53,260 nucleotides of DNA from Saprospiraceae bacterium (GCA_020848995.1 JADLHA010000004.1:1-53260), one strand, 5' to 3'; counted from the first letter of the stretch, positions 35,187 through 44,152 are shown. Numbers and translations are program-made. Notes: generated by a model not told the origin, from the sequence alone.

Positions 35187-37133
35187 ATGTGCGGCCTCGC
35201 CGGTATTTTCGACCCTGACGGCAAACCCGTCGACCTCAAACAGTTGCGCGCTATGACCGCCCAGATCCGGCACCGCGGGCCCGACGACGAAGGCTTCCTG
35301 CTCGCCCACGCGCACTCCGGGGACCTGAGTTCTTATGCGGGTGCAGATACCTTGCCGGAGCTGGCTTCCGCACTGCCTGCCCTTCCCGCCCATACCCATT
35401 GCAACCTCGGCCTCGGATTTCGCCGCCTCGCCATCATCGACGTGAGCGCTTCGGGTCACCAGCCCATGGTTGACCCTTCCGGGCGGTGTGCCCTGACGTT
35501 CAACGGAGAAATCTACAACTACCGAGAGATCCGTGCCGAACTCGAGGCGCGGGGCTGCTGTTTCACCACGCAAAGCGACTCGGAAGTGCTGCTGCAGGCA
35601 TATTGCGTTTGGGGAAAAGATTGCCTGCAACATTTTGTCGGCATGTTTGCTTTTGCCATCTGGGATGGTGCGAACAAACGTTTGTTCATTGCGCGCGACC
35701 GGCTGGGCATCAAGCCCTTGGTGTACACAAGGGTCGGGCATACCTTTTACTGGGCATCCGAAGAAAAGCAACTGGTCCGGGCGGCCCGACTTGCTTGCAC
35801 TCCCAATGAAGACGCTATCCTTCGCCTGCTTCGCGACAACGCTTTATTCGAACACCCGGATACCTTCTTCAATGAGATCCACCAATTGCCGGCAGCCTGT
35901 TATGCGACCATTGATGCTTCCGGAATGCGCATCGAGCGCTACTGGTCGATACCGCACCCTCAGGGCAGAGACCTTCAAGACGTGGGAACGGCTCAATCTG
36001 CTCTCCTGGAAATGCTCAACCAGTCGCTGGCCTTGCGGCTGCGGTCCGATGTCCCTTTGGGGATCGCCCTGAGCGGAGGCATCGATTCCTCGACCATAGC
36101 CTGTCTGGCCAGGTCGCTCAACGCTGCAGACATCAGAACGTTTTCCGTCTACTACGAAGGATCGAAATACGACGAAAGACCCTATATGGATGCGGTCATC
36201 CGCACCGGTGGATTTCAACCGGTTTATTACACCGCCCACTCCGGAGCCGATGCGACCGCTGTACAAGAGTGGATTTTCCATCAGGACGCCCCAACCTCCG
36301 GCGCGAGTCCATTCTCCTCTTACCAGAACTACAAAAACGTTCGAGATGCCGGCATCGTCGTTTTGCTCAATGGACAGGGAGGCGACGAATTGTTTGCGGG
36401 CTATCCGTATTATTTAAAATACCTGCTTGCACAACAATGCCGGAAAGACGGATGGCCGGTGGCCTTGCGCTCGCTATGGACGATGCTTGGGCACCAGGGA
36501 CCCCGCTTTACCGCAGCACAGGCCTATCTGGCCTGGCAGACCGGACGGTTGGAGCCGGCGCGGCTCCGGGCCCTGGAATACCGGAAATATGCGATGGCAG
36601 CCCTGTATCCGCCGGATGCCCCTTCAGAATTGCCGCCCCGCTGGTCGGATGATCTATTGGAAAACGCCCTGCACGCCTCTGTCGTGCGAACACACCTGCC
36701 TCACATGCTGCGCTGGGAGGATCGGAACAGCATGGCTCACTCCGTGGAAGCCAGGGTGCCTCTACTCGACCACCGGCTCGTAGAACTGGCCTTCCGCATT
36801 CCCGGCAACCTTAAAATTCACCAGGGGATTCAAAAATTCATCCTGCGGGAAGCCGTTCGCGGTCTGGTTCCTGAAGCAGTGCTGCAACGCACCGACAAGA
36901 TCGGTTTTGCAACCCCCACCGTAGATTGGACCCTGGGCTCACTTCGCGACGACATTGCCGACACGCTGCACTCTACGGGATTTCTTTCCAGAAGCTGGGT
37001 CCACGCCAGCGCAGTGCGCGACCAGTTTGACCGGAATCCCAGGGCCTTCGGGGAAAACGAGCTTTGGCGCATTGCCAACGTGGAATGGTGGTACCGCGCT
37101 TTTTTTGAAACGCCGTTGACCCCGAATCTATGA
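35187..37133 (+). CDS. asnB: Asparagine synthase (glutamine-hydrolysing)
   Basis: A 648-residue class II amidotransferase. The N-terminal glutaminase has the catalytic Cys2 (MCGLAGIF), RHRGPDDEG (28-36) and FNGEIYN (105-111). The synthetase domain has the pyrophosphate loop LSGGIDSS (295-302). In polysaccharide clusters such genes often amidate sugar acids rather than make free asparagine, and here it is coupled to a methyltransferase (ATGA overlap) and a flippase, so that role is possible. Which substrate is used cannot be read from the sequence. Confidence 0.92.
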   Translation: MCGLAGIFDPDGKPVDLKQLRAMTAQIRHRGPDDEGFLLAHAHSGDLSSYAGADTLPELASALPALPAHTHCNLGLGFRRLAIIDVSASGHQPMVDPSGRCALTFNGEIYNYREIRAELEARGCCFTTQSDSEVLLQAYCVWGKDCLQHFVGMFAFAIWDGANKRLFIARDRLGIKPLVYTRVGHTFYWASEEKQLVRAARLACTPNEDAILRLLRDNALFEHPDTFFNEIHQLPAACYATIDASGMRIERYWSIPHPQGRDLQDVGTAQSALLEMLNQSLALRLRSDVPLGIALSGGIDSSTIACLARSLNAADIRTFSVYYEGSKYDERPYMDAVIRTGGFQPVYYTAHSGADATAVQEWIFHQDAPTSGASPFSSYQNYKNVRDAGIVVLLNGQGGDELFAGYPYYLKYLLAQQCRKDGWPVALRSLWTMLGHQGPRFTAAQAYLAWQTGRLEPARLRALEYRKYAMAALYPPDAPSELPPRWSDDLLENALHASVVRTHLPHMLRWEDRNSMAHSVEARVPLLDHRLVELAFRIPGNLKIHQGIQKFILREAVRGLVPEAVLQRTDKIGFATPTVDWTLGSLRDDIADTLHSTGFLSRSWVHASAVRDQFDRNPRAFGENELWRIANVEWWYRAFFETPLTPNL

Positions 37134-38239
37134 GGCATTTGAATTTTAAGACCATCCGGAAGCATGCCCGAAAGCTTGAAGAGGACCTGCGCCAACTTCC
37201 GGTCGAGTCCCTGGGAGTTCATCCCAGCGTGCTGAGCTATTTTCGTTTTGACCTGCACAAGCTCCGCTATGTTTGCGACGTCAATGCACACCTGCTGTTT
37301 CATGCTCTTAAAGACCTGAATCCCGTAAACGAACAAACTTGCATTATAGACCACGGTGCAGGCATTGGATTCTTTTCCATGCTCGTTAAACGCTGTGGCC
37401 TGCATTGCATCAGCCACGACATTGCACCCGATTACATTGAGGGAATCAAAAAGTTAGGCCATGCCCTGAATGCACTGCCCGACCACTTTGTAACGGGCGA
37501 TACGGAAGCGCTCATTGAATACTGTGCACATTACAAACTGCAAATTTCTGCACTGGTCTCGCGCAACGTCATCGAGCACGTTCCCGACTACCTGAAACTC
37601 TTCAGGCAACTGGCGAGTCTGCCATCAGGGCAGGTCAACCTCGTATTTTCAACTTCCGCAAACACCCACCACCCGATGGTGCGGCGGCTTCATCACAAGA
37701 TCCACGCACGCTACGAAAAAGAAGGCAGCAATACCGATATGGACAATCCGGAGCTGAATGCTTCCAACTGTGGTATGCGCATCCGGGAGCAGATCATCCA
37801 AGAACGCCATCCCCAAATGAGTGAGGATGTCGTCAGACGCCTGGCCGAAAATAACCGGGGGTTTACACGCGAAGAGATCTTCGTTCGAGTAGAACAATTC
37901 CTCCATTCCGGTACGTTACCTCCTGTTCACAAACATCCCACCAACACCTGCGACCCCCTGAGCGGAGCCTGGGTGGAACGCCTCGTTGACGCTCGCGACT
38001 ACCGCCATGCTGCGCGTGAAGCAGGCTTCAGCTTTCAATTGCTCAATGGATTTTACAATACGCATTATTCCCGCGTCTGGATGAACCTGGTTGCGCATGG
38101 GCTGAATCTGCTATTGCGCCTTCTGCCACACGGCACGGTCTGGCTTTCTCCTACTCTGGTCATGAAACTCAGCAGATCAGGCAACATGCAGGCATCTCCT
38201 TCCGGGCCTCCAACCGAAACAGCCCATGAATTTTTATAA
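37130..38239 (+). CDS. Class I SAM-dependent methyltransferase
   Basis: A 369-residue protein with the SAM loop DHGAGIGFFSML (about 78-89), the acidic residue at the end of the second strand (SHDIAPDYI) and the post-motif SRNVIEHVPDYLKLFRQL. The long C-terminal extension (about 180-369) is not recognised. It starts within the asnB stop (ATGA) and ends overlapping the flippase by 14 bases, so it belongs to the polysaccharide operon and may methylate a sugar or lipid-linked intermediate. Confidence 0.8.
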   Translation: MRHLNFKTIRKHARKLEEDLRQLPVESLGVHPSVLSYFRFDLHKLRYVCDVNAHLLFHALKDLNPVNEQTCIIDHGAGIGFFSMLVKRCGLHCISHDIAPDYIEGIKKLGHALNALPDHFVTGDTEALIEYCAHYKLQISALVSRNVIEHVPDYLKLFRQLASLPSGQVNLVFSTSANTHHPMVRRLHHKIHARYEKEGSNTDMDNPELNASNCGMRIREQIIQERHPQMSEDVVRRLAENNRGFTREEIFVRVEQFLHSGTLPPVHKHPTNTCDPLSGAWVERLVDARDYRHAAREAGFSFQLLNGFYNTHYSRVWMNLVAHGLNLLLRLLPHGTVWLSPTLVMKLSRSGNMQASPSGPPTETAHEFL

Positions 38240-39497
38240 GACCAGCCTCTATAGCGCCAGCTTCTCCATCGTCAACCTCATCACGGGCATTGCCATTACA
38301 AAAATCACCGCCCAACTGCTGGGTCCCGTAGGCACAGCCTACATCGGCAAATTCGCGAACATTTCCGGATTGGTACTCGTCGTCTCCACTGCTTCCATTT
38401 CGGTCGGCCTCATACGCTATATTTCAGAATCCCGCGAGGATCCCTCCCGATTGCGCAAAATACTTCAGACGGCTTCTGCGCTGATCCTGGGAGGCAGCAT
38501 CCTTGGGTGCGCATTCATCTTTGCCTCCTATCGTTATCTGCTGCATGCCGTTTTCAACCAACAGGATTTTTCTCCAGCCTTCCTGGTATTTGGAATTTTT
38601 TTGCTCCTCATCTCTGCACAGGTCATGGTCAATGCAGTCCTCAACGGATTGGGGGCTATCCGAACCCTGGCCCTGGTCAACGCATTTGCTGCGGTAGCTA
38701 ACATGGTGGCAACGATTTATTGCGTCTACCGTTTCAACATCACCGGGGCCCTGATGACGAACTCTCTCTACGGCATCATCTACACCCTTACCGGGTGCAT
38801 TGCGCTTCGGCGCATGGGCTACTTTCGCTGGCATTATTTCAAACCCCGTCTGGATCGCACCCTGGCCATCCAGTTGTTGAAATACGGAACGTATGCTGCC
38901 ATCACCTCTTCGAGTTGGATGGTCTCCATGCTGCTCATTCGGGAAGATGTGGAAAGCCAACTCGATACAGCATCGGCCGGACTCTGGCAGGCCATGTTCA
39001 GCCTTTCAGACCGCTACCTCGGCGTGGTGACCAATGTGATGATGGTCTATTTCATCCCCCGCTTTTCCGGAATCCGCGAAGCAACTCCACTCATTCGAGA
39101 AATGCGAACCGCTTTTGTTCGCATTCTTCCAGCCATGTTTATGCTGTGTCTGATCATTTGGCTGCTGAGGGATTGGATCATTTACATCTTTTTAGCCAAA
39201 TCTTTTGAGCCCATGCGCAGCTTGTTTGGATTTCAGCTGGCGGGTGACTTTTTTAAAGTGGTTGCCAGTCTGATGGCATACCTGATTGCTTCAAAAGCCA
39301 TGTTCCGGACGGGCCTCAAGGCAGACCTCGGCTTCCACATCATGCTGGTCTTGCTCTCCCATGCAGGCCTGCATCTAGCTGGTCTCCCCGGTGCAAGTTG
39401 CGCATATGCCATTGCCTGCATATTCTATTGTTCGCTTTACCTGTATTTTTTCAGAGATCTGATCAAACAGGTAGGACGCAGTTTTACTTCGAGTTAA
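38226..39497 (+). CDS. Polysaccharide / O-antigen flippase (Wzx-like)
   Basis: A 423-residue MOP-superfamily exporter with about twelve membrane helices spread over its full length. The N-terminal ITKITAQLLGPVGTAYIGKF is typical of the O-antigen translocase group of Bacteroidota. It should flip undecaprenyl-linked oligosaccharides across the inner membrane. It overlaps the methyltransferase by 14 bases and ends the asnB operon; no polymerase or ligase gene is in the window. Confidence 0.87.
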   Translation: MNFYKTSLYSASFSIVNLITGIAITKITAQLLGPVGTAYIGKFANISGLVLVVSTASISVGLIRYISESREDPSRLRKILQTASALILGGSILGCAFIFASYRYLLHAVFNQQDFSPAFLVFGIFLLLISAQVMVNAVLNGLGAIRTLALVNAFAAVANMVATIYCVYRFNITGALMTNSLYGIIYTLTGCIALRRMGYFRWHYFKPRLDRTLAIQLLKYGTYAAITSSSWMVSMLLIREDVESQLDTASAGLWQAMFSLSDRYLGVVTNVMMVYFIPRFSGIREATPLIREMRTAFVRILPAMFMLCLIIWLLRDWIIYIFLAKSFEPMRSLFGFQLAGDFFKVVASLMAYLIASKAMFRTGLKADLGFHIMLVLLSHAGLHLAGLPGASCAYAIACIFYCSLYLYFFRDLIKQVGRSFTSS

Positions 39498-39599
39498 TGA
39501 ACAAAAAGGTCCTCGCTCCCGTTGTTGGATGCCCCGTTAAACATCTCTTTTGAAGTTCCCACGCAATTCGTACTGAGTCTGCCGGTCGGTTCATCCCTC

Positions 39600-40223
39600 T
39601 CAGGCGTGGCCGGTCAACAAGCCAAAAAGACCCGTAAACACCATGGTTAAACCCGTGATCATTCCGGCGTAGTGCTCCAGACGGTGGGTGTCGAATTGCT
39701 GGATGCCCTTGAGCGCCAGATAGACCCAAACGACCATTCCGGCAATGCTGATCAATGCATAACAGGCCACACACAAAACGAGAAGCGACGGGCCTATCAT
39801 CCCGGCATTGATGAAATAGGCCTCTATTTCCAGACAGGGCGCCAAAAACATATAGGCCAGCAGCGCATAGGCAATCTGCTTTTTCGTACGCGTTTGCTCC
39901 AGTATTTGTGCGTCGATGTGAAAGTGATGGTGCGTGTGGTGACGGTACAGGAAATATAGTCCTGCGCCGATGAGCAAAATGGGGCCGACCCACTCCAGGA
40001 GGAACTGGTACTGGTTGCTGATCCGGTGGAACACCCAGCCTAAAAGCAATCCCAAAAGGATCGTGCTCAGCACATGCGACAGCGCCAGGTAAAAGCTCAG
40101 GCGCATCGTCTCCCGCTGCGTCCAATTCTGCAAACGGGCCAGGGTTACCAGCGGAAGCCAGTGACTGGGGATGAGTGCGTGCAATAAGCTGATGATGATG
40201 GTGCCGGCTATGACCTCGTTCAT
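39600..40223 (-). CDS. Six-TM integral membrane protein with His-rich loop, NicO-like
   Basis: A 207-residue protein with about six membrane helices. Helix 1 contains HALIPSHWLP, close to the HAxxPDH motif of nickel/cobalt exporters and UreH/TauE-like proteins, but with Ser in place of Asp. A cytoplasmic loop around residues 92-101 is His-rich (RHHTHHHFH). Metal transport is therefore plausible but not shown. ATG 40223 opens at the first helix; an in-frame ATG at 40268 would add 15 residues. It is 72 bases downstream of a universal stress protein gene on the same strand. Confidence 0.65.
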   Translation of the reverse strand: MNEVIAGTIIISLLHALIPSHWLPLVTLARLQNWTQRETMRLSFYLALSHVLSTILLGLLLGWVFHRISNQYQFLLEWVGPILLIGAGLYFLYRHHTHHHFHIDAQILEQTRTKKQIAYALLAYMFLAPCLEIEAYFINAGMIGPSLLVLCVACYALISIAGMVVWVYLALKGIQQFDTHRLEHYAGMITGLTMVFTGLFGLLTGHA

Positions 40224-40295
40224 GTCGGCCAAATATCCGAAAAGATTCTTGCCCTTCGCGAAATTCACTTATAAAAACCTCGATTCCCCAGTGCC

Positions 40296-41132
40296 TCAGG
40301 CCTCATACAAAATCAATACCGGATGGGAAAGGTGCTTTACGAGCGGAAGGGTGTGCCCGCGAAAGAAAAGGTAATAGAGAAAGTTGCGCTGATGGGGCAA
40401 CAGGATGAGGAGTCTGGCACCGGAACTCCGCACATAGGTCTCGACGGATTGTTCAAATGCTCCGGAACAAATGTATTTGCGCTTCGTTTTGAGTCCACCA
40501 AACAGCAGATCTACCAAAGCAGCGTGTTTCTCCTCCTCAATTTCCTGCTTGCCCTCGTGCACATGTACAAATTCCAGGAGCCCCTTTCGAAGAAAATTGT
40601 ACTGCCGGAAAAGGTGCATGGAAACCCGGTTCAGTTTCAGATGGAAATCGGTTGCAAAACAAATGCGGTCATTGAAGCCGGCGAATCCAAAACCCGGCGG
40701 AATGAGCATCATGGGAATGTTGGATTGCGCAAGCACTTGTTGGCTAGTGCTACCGAGCAGTATTTTGGAAATGTTGCCACTTCCCCGGCTCCCCATAATG
40801 ATGAGCTGTGAACCGATTGCAGCGGCCTGTTGAATGATGATCTGGGCGGGGGCACCGCTGTCACAAAGCACTTGCAGCGACCTTTTTCGAATCCCGTGGT
40901 CCGCCATAAAGCGGTGCACGTATTCACCCAAAGCCTGTTTCTTCTCGGCCAGGTAAACGCCAAAGTCGTACACCGGACCGAAACGCTGCAGTCCACCCTC
41001 ATAGGGTGAGACCACATGGAGGATGATGACTTCCGCCCGCTCCCGCACTGAGAGTTGCAAGCCAAAACGCAACGCATCTTCCGCAGCCGGCGAAAAATCA
41101 ATGGGGATGAGCATCCGCTTGTCATTCTCCAT
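40296..41132 (-). CDS. Tandem-domain universal stress protein
   Basis: A 278-residue protein with two UspA folds. Domain 1 (about 4-150) starts RMLIPIDFSPAAEDAL and carries the ATP-binding GSRGSG-x9-GS motif near 115; domain 2 (about 155-278) is diverged and ends HPVLILYEA without the glycine motif. ATG 41132 is preferred to 41141. It is divergent from the second tandem USP at 41293, and a FixK/FNR-like palindrome sits between them. Likely role: ATP-binding stress protein for low-oxygen or growth arrest. Confidence 0.88.
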   Translation of the reverse strand: MENDKRMLIPIDFSPAAEDALRFGLQLSVRERAEVIILHVVSPYEGGLQRFGPVYDFGVYLAEKKQALGEYVHRFMADHGIRKRSLQVLCDSGAPAQIIIQQAAAIGSQLIIMGSRGSGNISKILLGSTSQQVLAQSNIPMMLIPPGFGFAGFNDRICFATDFHLKLNRVSMHLFRQYNFLRKGLLEFVHVHEGKQEIEEEKHAALVDLLFGGLKTKRKYICSGAFEQSVETYVRSSGARLLILLPHQRNFLYYLFFRGHTLPLVKHLSHPVLILYEA

Positions 41133-41158
41133 AGTCAACAACTCTTGAACCTTGCCCC

Positions 41159-41202
41159 TAAAGATAAAGATTGATGACGAATTGCTCCTTGATGAATGTC
41201 AA
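41159..41202 (-). promoter_or_regulatory. FixK/FNR-type box with promoter for the minus-strand USP gene
   Basis: The palindrome TTGA-TGAATG-TCAA (41189-41202) fits the FixK/FNR consensus TTGA-N6-TCAA exactly. On the minus strand TATCTTTA (41166-41159) resembles the -7 element with one mismatch. Centre-to-centre distance is 33 bases, which puts the box near -41 as in class II activation. The same 33-base distance is seen upstream of the CBS gene. Confidence 0.55.
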
Positions 41203-41245
41203 TGCTGCCATTGAGCAAAATCATGCCATTTTCGCCTACATTGGT

Positions 41246-41253
41246 TAACTTTG
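41246..41253 (+). promoter_or_regulatory. Promoter -7 element TAACTTTG
   Basis: Exact TAnnTTTG match 39 bases before the ATG at 41293. The FixK-like box at 41189-41202 would be centred near -63 relative to this promoter, a class I position. Confidence 0.5.
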
Positions 41254-41292
41254 TTTGAACTGCCACTCAAAAAGTACCGTTACTTACATAAT

Positions 41293-42138
41293 ATGCCCCC
41301 AGTAAAGAGGATTTTAGTTCCCGTCGATTTATCGGAAATGGCTCAGTGCCTCGTCCGGTATGCGGTCGGCATGGCCCGGGGCCTGGGGGCGGAATTGCAC
41401 TTTCTGCATGTCTACCAGGCGCCGGTGGTTTCTGCAGATGCCTTTGTATACGTACCCGACTCAGACACCCTGGAACACATGAGAAAAAACCATGTGGGCA
41501 GGTTGAGAAACCTCGTTCAATCCGAATGTACGGCACAGCAGGCAACCCTCGCCTTTACCATTGACGGGGTGTACGGGGTTGCAGCAGATGAGATCATCGC
41601 CACCGCCACGCGTTTGTCCTGTGACCTCATCCTCATGGGGCTTCAAGGTGCCGGGTACCTGCGCGAAAGACTGCTGGGCAACACGGCAACTCACCTCTTT
41701 CTGCACGCTCCCTTACCCGTTTTGGCCATTCATCCGGACATGGAATTTGCGCCATTTCGCAATGCTGTTTTTGCTTATGACCAGCGTGCGTTCCAAAACA
41801 AAGCCCTATTGTCGCCGCTTAGGGCACTGACAGATTTTTTTGAAACCAAACTCCATGTACTCAGCATTGTCGGTGAGTTGCGAGACTTCCCCATGCTTGC
41901 AGACAGTCTCAGAGCCAATGCATTGGATCCAGATTTTCCGCAGGACTCCACATCCTACCACATACTCCAAAACGAAGATGCGGTAGAGGGGCTGAGGGAG
42001 TATTGTGAGCACAACGCCATTGACCTTGTAACGCTCGTTGCAAGAAAGCACAGCTGGCTTTCCAATTTGCTATCCGAGCGGGTTAGTAAAAAAACGGCCT
42101 TCCGTCTGGAGGTGCCCGTATTGGCCCTGCACGATTAA
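41293..42138 (+). CDS. Tandem-domain universal stress protein
   Basis: A 281-residue protein with two UspA-like domains. Domain 1 starts VKRILVPVDLSEMAQ and has a nucleotide-loop variant GLQGAGYLRERLLGNTA near 115-131. Domain 2 ends LEVPVLALHD. ATG 41293 matches the usual USP start; the frame opens at 41251 but that is within the promoter. The orphan gene at 42157 follows after 18 bases and probably shares the transcript, which ends at the terminator at 42589. Confidence 0.85.
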   Translation: MPPVKRILVPVDLSEMAQCLVRYAVGMARGLGAELHFLHVYQAPVVSADAFVYVPDSDTLEHMRKNHVGRLRNLVQSECTAQQATLAFTIDGVYGVAADEIIATATRLSCDLILMGLQGAGYLRERLLGNTATHLFLHAPLPVLAIHPDMEFAPFRNAVFAYDQRAFQNKALLSPLRALTDFFETKLHVLSIVGELRDFPMLADSLRANALDPDFPQDSTSYHILQNEDAVEGLREYCEHNAIDLVTLVARKHSWLSNLLSERVSKKTAFRLEVPVLALHD

Positions 42139-42156
42139 CGTTCAAATTCAAGAAAT

Positions 42157-42567
42157 ATGCACCTTAAAATCGACGATGAACAGACCATTGAACAGGTTCA
42201 AAAGAAATTCAGTTCTAGGTATCCCTTTTTGAAAATTGAATTTTTTTCAAAACCTCACGACCTTCATTCCGGATCGCGCCGGGAAGACATGATGCCCGCT
42301 GAAATGCATTTTAGTGAGTGTCGTTCAAAGCACAGCGGGGGCAGTCTCGAAATCCGTCCCAGCACAACCGTCGCAGAACTCGAGAAAAGTTTCAAAGAGG
42401 CCTTCGGGCTTTATGCACAGGTTTTTCGAAAATCCGGCGATTTGTGGATTGAAACAACGGTTACAGACGACTGGACGCTTGAAAAGCAAAATTCTGAAGC
42501 TGAGCTTTTCTACAACGATCTTCAGGCCAAAGGTGGCAGCTACGACCGCGACGCCATCCTGAGTTGA
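42157..42567 (+). CDS. Hypothetical protein in stress operon (136 aa)
   Basis: A soluble 136-residue protein with no signal peptide or membrane helix. It begins MHLKIDDEQTIEQVQKKFS and has a second half with the regular pattern LEIRPSTTVAELEKSFKEAFGLYAQVFRKSGDLWIETT, suggesting a small alpha-beta fold. I do not recognise the family. It is 18 bases after a USP gene and directly before a strong terminator, so it is very likely expressed with the stress genes. Confidence 0.75.
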   Translation: MHLKIDDEQTIEQVQKKFSSRYPFLKIEFFSKPHDLHSGSRREDMMPAEMHFSECRSKHSGGSLEIRPSTTVAELEKSFKEAFGLYAQVFRKSGDLWIETTVTDDWTLEKQNSEAELFYNDLQAKGGSYDRDAILS

Positions 42568-42588
42568 TATCTCATTGATTTGCTTCAA

Positions 42589-42622
42589 AAAATAAAAGCC
42601 TCCATGAAGAGGCTTTTATTTT
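42589..42622 (+). terminator. Strong intrinsic terminator
   Basis: A perfect 14-bp stem (42589-42602 with 42609-42622) closes a 6-base loop, CATGAA. The stem is AAAATAAAAGCCTC with its exact complement, so the A/T tracts make it work in both directions: for the USP-orphan operon on plus and for Hsp20 (ending at 42706) on minus. Confidence 0.9.
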
Positions 42623-42705
42623 AATCTCAATATGCCGCCAGCCCTAACTTCCCAAGACGCTGCTTCGGTCAGACTTTGGTAAAATCGATGTTCTGCCCTT
42701 TCAGC

Positions 42706-43143
42706 TTACGACACTGGAATCTCTTTGGCTTTTCCCGTAGAATTCTGGTCGATTTTGGGAATGTGAATGCTGAGAATGCCCTTGTCGTAGGATGCGCCGA
42801 TATGAGCGGCATCAACATTGGATGGAAGGGTAAAACTGCGCGAAAAGGAAGTGTAGTTGTATTCGCGCCGCTTGATCTTGCCCTGCTCCTCTTCTTTGAT
42901 TTCGCTTTTGCGCTCTGCAGATACCGTCATGAGGCGGTCGTCAACCGAGATCTTGAAGTCGGATTTCTCCATTCCCGGAGCGGCCATTTCAATCGTATAG
43001 TGTTTTAACGATTCCCGCACATTCACTGCGGGAACGGTGGACTCGGAAGCGCGAAATCCATCATCTCCCAAAAAGTCATCCAACCAAATCGGAAGGTTCC
43101 CAAGAAAGGGAAATTCGCGGTTCAATCTGCTCAAATAACTCAT
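42706..43143 (-). CDS. Hsp20 / alpha-crystallin family small heat-shock protein
   Basis: An ATP-independent chaperone that holds unfolded proteins. The 145-residue product has a short N-terminal arm (1-40), the alpha-crystallin domain (about 41-132: VRESLKHYTIEMAAPGMEKSDF, YTSFSRSFTLP, A-S-YDKGILSIHIPK) and a short tail with PKID and the motif KEIPVS. The 30-base gap to the upstream USP gene contains a palindrome but no obvious terminator, so both may be in one transcript. Confidence 0.93.
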   Translation of the reverse strand: MSYLSRLNREFPFLGNLPIWLDDFLGDDGFRASESTVPAVNVRESLKHYTIEMAAPGMEKSDFKISVDDRLMTVSAERKSEIKEEEQGKIKRREYNYTSFSRSFTLPSNVDAAHIGASYDKGILSIHIPKIDQNSTGKAKEIPVS

Positions 43144-43152
43144 GGCAAAATG

Positions 43153-43166
43153 TTTTAACGTTAAAA
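43153..43166. promoter_or_regulatory. 14-bp palindrome TTTTAACGTTAAAA before Hsp20
   Basis: A perfect inverted repeat, 9 bases upstream of the Hsp20 start and between the two minus-strand genes. It could be an operator or part of the leader. No known regulator can be named from it. Confidence 0.4.
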
Positions 43167-43173
43167 AATTAAA

Positions 43174-43629
43174 TTATTTTACGATCAGTACCGGACAATT
43201 GGCATTTCTCAAAACGCCTTCCGCCACACTCCCCAAAAATACCCGGCGAATGCCCTTGCGCCCATGCGACCCGATGACGATCAGGTCTGCACCCGTCCGC
43301 TCCTGCACTGCAATCACCGCTTCACCGATGTCATTGTCCTCTTCAACGACAATGTCAACCGGGACCTGGGGGTGGCTTTTCGCAACCCTTGCCTTCAGTT
43401 CATCCAGATTCTTTTGCTCATCTTCGCGCATCTTGCCCAAAAGGTCGATGGCCAGGACATTATTCCGCAACAATGGACTCCCGCCTTCATACAGAAAGGG
43501 ATTGACCAATACGTGCACTACCGTCAATTTGTCGCCGCAGGCTGCACAGAGCTGCAAGGCGCGATCCAATGCCCGGTCAGCGTGCTCGGAAAAGTCATAC
43601 GAACACAGAATGTTATTGAATACTTTCAT
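43174..43629 (-). CDS. Single-domain universal stress protein
   Basis: A 151-residue UspA protein of normal length. It starts KVFNNILCSYDFSEHADRAL, and the C-terminal ATP-binding motif GSHGRKGIRRVFLGSVAE fits G-x2-G-x9-GS. It ends NCPVLIV. It is upstream of Hsp20 on the same strand; a GTGA-N6-TCAC palindrome lies 23 bases before its start. Confidence 0.92.
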   Translation of the reverse strand: MKVFNNILCSYDFSEHADRALDRALQLCAACGDKLTVVHVLVNPFLYEGGSPLLRNNVLAIDLLGKMREDEQKNLDELKARVAKSHPQVPVDIVVEEDNDIGEAVIAVQERTGADLIVIGSHGRKGIRRVFLGSVAEGVLRNANCPVLIVK

Positions 43630-43651
43630 AAAGTTTGATTATTGGTTTAAT

Positions 43652-43665
43652 GTGAAACATCTCAC
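43652..43665. promoter_or_regulatory. CRP/FNR-like palindrome GTGA-N6-TCAC
   Basis: GTGA (43652-43655) and TCAC (43662-43665) are perfect inverted half-sites with the 6-base spacer of CRP/FNR sites. It lies 23 bases upstream of the USP start, closer than for a typical activator site, so repression or a different start is possible. Confidence 0.4.
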
Positions 43666-43723
43666 TCTACCTAAAAACTTCCTGGCGTAGCCATTATTGT
43701 CATCCCTTCCCTGCACCCGCAGC

Positions 43724-44137
43724 TCACTTGCCGATATAGCGAAGAATGTCAAATGGCGTAACCAATCCAAGCAACTCCTTGCCTTGTACAACAGGCAGAC
43801 AGTGAAAATAGTTTGTCAAAAAGACCTCAATGGCAATTTCGATGCGATCGTCCGGATCCAGTTTTCCCAATCGCGTCACCATGATCTGTTTGACCTTTGT
43901 AAATTGGAGTTTCTGGTCTTCCTGAATGTCAAGACGTTCGGAATTGAGAACGGCGTTGCTGTATAGTAGCAGATCCGATTTGGAAACCAGCCCAACGAGA
44001 TCGCGAAAATGGACGACGGGAAGGTGATGAAAATTGTGTTGGTCGAAAATGTGCTTGACACTGAGCAGATCGTCTTCAGGAGTCACCGTCACCAGGTCCT
44101 TGGTCATGATTAAACTAACGGGTTGCTTTAGATCCAT
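43724..44137 (-). CDS. CBS-domain protein
   Basis: A 137-residue protein that consists of a pair of CBS domains: SLIMTKDLVTVTPEDDLLSVKHIFDQHNFHHLPVV (about 8-42) and VKQIMVTRLGKLDPDDRIEIAIEVF ... HCLPVVQGKELLGLVTPFDILRYI (about 81-135). Such pairs bind adenine nucleotides and act as energy sensors. It is divergent from the histidine kinase gene, with two FNR-like boxes between them. Confidence 0.92.
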   Translation of the reverse strand: MDLKQPVSLIMTKDLVTVTPEDDLLSVKHIFDQHNFHHLPVVHFRDLVGLVSKSDLLLYSNAVLNSERLDIQEDQKLQFTKVKQIMVTRLGKLDPDDRIEIAIEVFLTNYFHCLPVVQGKELLGLVTPFDILRYIGK

Positions 44138-44152
44138 AAATTGAATTTTTGG

